From assembly GCF_001039355.2 (NCBI RefSeq), contig NW_019775490.1:124001-188000 (forward strand): a stretch of 64,000 nucleotides of DNA, read 5' to 3'. Within the stretch, counting starts at the first letter, position 1. Each line of letters begins with the position of its first letter. The translations under genes were made by a program, and so were the position numbers. Below, piece by piece: positions 62,801 through 64,000 of this stretch. The DNA comes from Lingula anatina. Lineage: Eukaryota > Brachiopoda > Lingulata > Lingulida > Lingulidae. The notes beneath the pieces were generated by a model. The model saw only the letters and a list, made by a program, of their open reading frames with translations, did no database searches and was not told where the DNA came from.

Positions 62801-64000
62801 AGAACTATTCTTAACAGCAGTGCCATGGACATCTTATACTACACTAGCCCTCTCTACAGATCAGAGGTATGTTATTATCTATCTGCATATATAAATATAT
62901 CATTATCGCTGTACTGAAAATAACTTCCTTACCATTTAAACTGCATGTTGACAGTGCTATGGGGAAGAATTACATCCTCAAGAGCAGGGTTTTATTCTGT
63001 TATGTTGAACTACATTGTTTACAGATGACCACATTGGCAACATTCACAACAGCAGACTAACTGGTCCATGGATCAAATATGGCAGACCCACTTGAATACT
63101 TGTTGTGTAATCCCCATAGTGTCTATTAGGGGATTGGATGGCGAGCTTTCAAATGGGTCTCCATATTTGATCTACGGTTTAATTAATCTGCTGCTGTGAA
63201 TGCAGCCATTGTCACTATTATGTTGTAATCACTTTTGCTATGGTTATTTAGTTTGTGTCGGGACATACTGCTGAGAACACTTAGGAAGTGCTTCAAATCT
63301 GCTGTTTGGCGGCCACTCCCGGCTGTCAATTTTAACACTTGAATAAGACAGGCCTCCTAGTTAATTGAGTTAAGAGTTCTAATTCAAAGTTTTTGTTTTT
63401 AATTATTTATTTAATTTTCCCATTTTCTAAATTTTTTTCAAATTTTTTTCAAAAATGTAGTGGAAGTGTGTCGATAGGCACAGTTCTGTTCTTGCCCTCC
63501 TGCAGCCTTTGTTTTTTGTCTTCAGATTACACAAGGACTGCAGACAGAGTTAAACAGGTTGTACAGTATGTTTACAGATAGACATCCATACTTTGAGAGC
63601 ACTGGAGGAAAAATCTCTATAGTAGCTCACTCATTAGGTCAGTATGCTAGACACTTATCTTTGTTGACCTTACATTGCATTGTAAATCACAGACAGTTGA
63701 AATAATCACTAGATGATAAACTTTGTTTTTCACCAAACAATTTTAACTGTTTTACTAGACTGAAGTTTTCATAGTGCTGAATTAAAATTAGTAAACCAAA
63801 ATAGAATTGCATCATTGTGTTTATAAATAAAAAAGTGCATTATTTGGGATGTCCGCTAAAAGGTAAGGCTGTTAGTATTATTTGCAAGATTTATTGTTGT
63901 TTATGCTAGTTTTTTATCTTCCACAGGCTGTGTGATAATGTATGATATTATAACAGGGTGGAATCCTATTCAGCTGTATGACCAGTATGTGACCAATGTA
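57594..64000 (+). CDS. DDHD1: DDHD1, phosphatidic-acid-preferring phospholipase A1 (5' part)
   Basis: Exons: 57594-58035, 58536-58697, 60846-60974, 61368-61506, 62399-62517, 62760-62866, 63526-63637 and 63927-64000 (continues beyond the window). 428 residues are visible. The family hydrolyses phosphatidic acid and phosphatidylinositol at the sn-1 position in the cytosol and on mitochondrial or ER membranes. Visible features are a PPPY motif near the N-terminus, a WWE-like block (VRWFYREKGDKKWTPFTGYDS), GTWFHESSWQPLEEGYAD, VFVIHGIGQKMD (oxyanion region) and AHSLG, whose Ser402 is the predicted nucleophile. The DDHD metal-binding domain lies beyond the right edge. 57594 is the first ATG of the open frame. 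Introns hold MITEs and G runs (58120-58133, 58478-58499). Confidence 0.95.
59855..59897. repeat. (AATA)n microsatellite
   Basis: About ten AATA units in the large DDHD1 intron 58698-60845. The rest of that intron shows nothing recognisable. Confidence 0.95.
61020..61280. mobile_element. Second copy of the repeat at 15384-15783, inverse orientation
   Basis: The stretch through GGCACCATTTGCCCTCCAAAACACC and CAGCAGGCCC to GGCTTCG matches the reverse complement of 15570-15660. The ends GGAGGATTTAG and CTGGATCCCCCTGC are imperfect inverted repeats. It lies in a DDHD1 intron. Confidence 0.55.
62017..62150. repeat. 71-bp tandem duplication in DDHD1 intron
   Basis: TTATAAAGCCCTGATGAAAT and the following bases to GATTTTATG occur twice with a 71-base period. 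Confidence 0.9.
63025..63215. mobile_element. MITE with ~70-bp inverted ends in DDHD1 intron
   Basis: The two ends pair over about 70 bases at roughly 80 % identity (CATTCACAACAGCAGA... with TCTGCTGCTGTGAATG-type sequence), leaving a spacer of about 50 bases. There is no coding capacity. Confidence 0.75.

Overview
The window is nuclear genomic DNA of an AT-rich invertebrate animal. Every gene is broken by short GT-AG introns. The proteins are close to vertebrate orthologues, while the intergenic DNA and introns carry MITEs, foldback elements, microsatellites and satellite-like arrays of the kind common in marine invertebrates. I cannot name the species. The sequence looks like a draft assembly of a highly heterozygous genome: there are two long N gaps (1557-2465, 15433-15549) and five single-N joins (19549, 40675, 52287, 54415, 56542), and at four of the five joins the sequence before the N is repeated after it.

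Layout. 1-5654 (+): 3' half of UPF1, the nonsense-mediated decay helicase, with a candidate H/ACA snoRNA and a decayed relative in its introns and a satellite-bearing transposon in another intron. 8638-13766 (-): 3' half of a ZFR-type DZF protein, tail to tail with UPF1. 14401-16363 (+): a small GPI-anchored Ly6/uPAR-like protein. 17589-18690 (-): RPL38, whose 5' end is present twice. 20880-32482 (+): complete BMS1, head to head with RPL38. 32483-38432: repeat-rich intergenic DNA with MITEs, palindromes, a satellite monomer and a decayed LINE. 38433-40674 and 41995-47101 (-): one gene for an extended-PHD zinc-finger protein with an unfamiliar C-terminal half, present as a truncated and a complete copy. 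49753-52198 (-): a small Maf bZIP factor whose start-codon exon and first intron are present three times. 57594-64000 (+): 5' part of DDHD1 (phosphatidic-acid-preferring phospholipase A1), running off the window.

Function. UPF1, BMS1 and RPL38 serve mRNA surveillance and ribosome production, and the snoRNA candidate would fit that theme if real. The observations most worth a second look are three Maf recognition elements packed into about 70 bp upstream of the small Maf start exon; a 146-bp tandem repeat in which most monomers carry nuclear-receptor half-site arrays; the paired snoRNA-like sequences in UPF1; and the unassigned C-terminal region of the ePHD protein.
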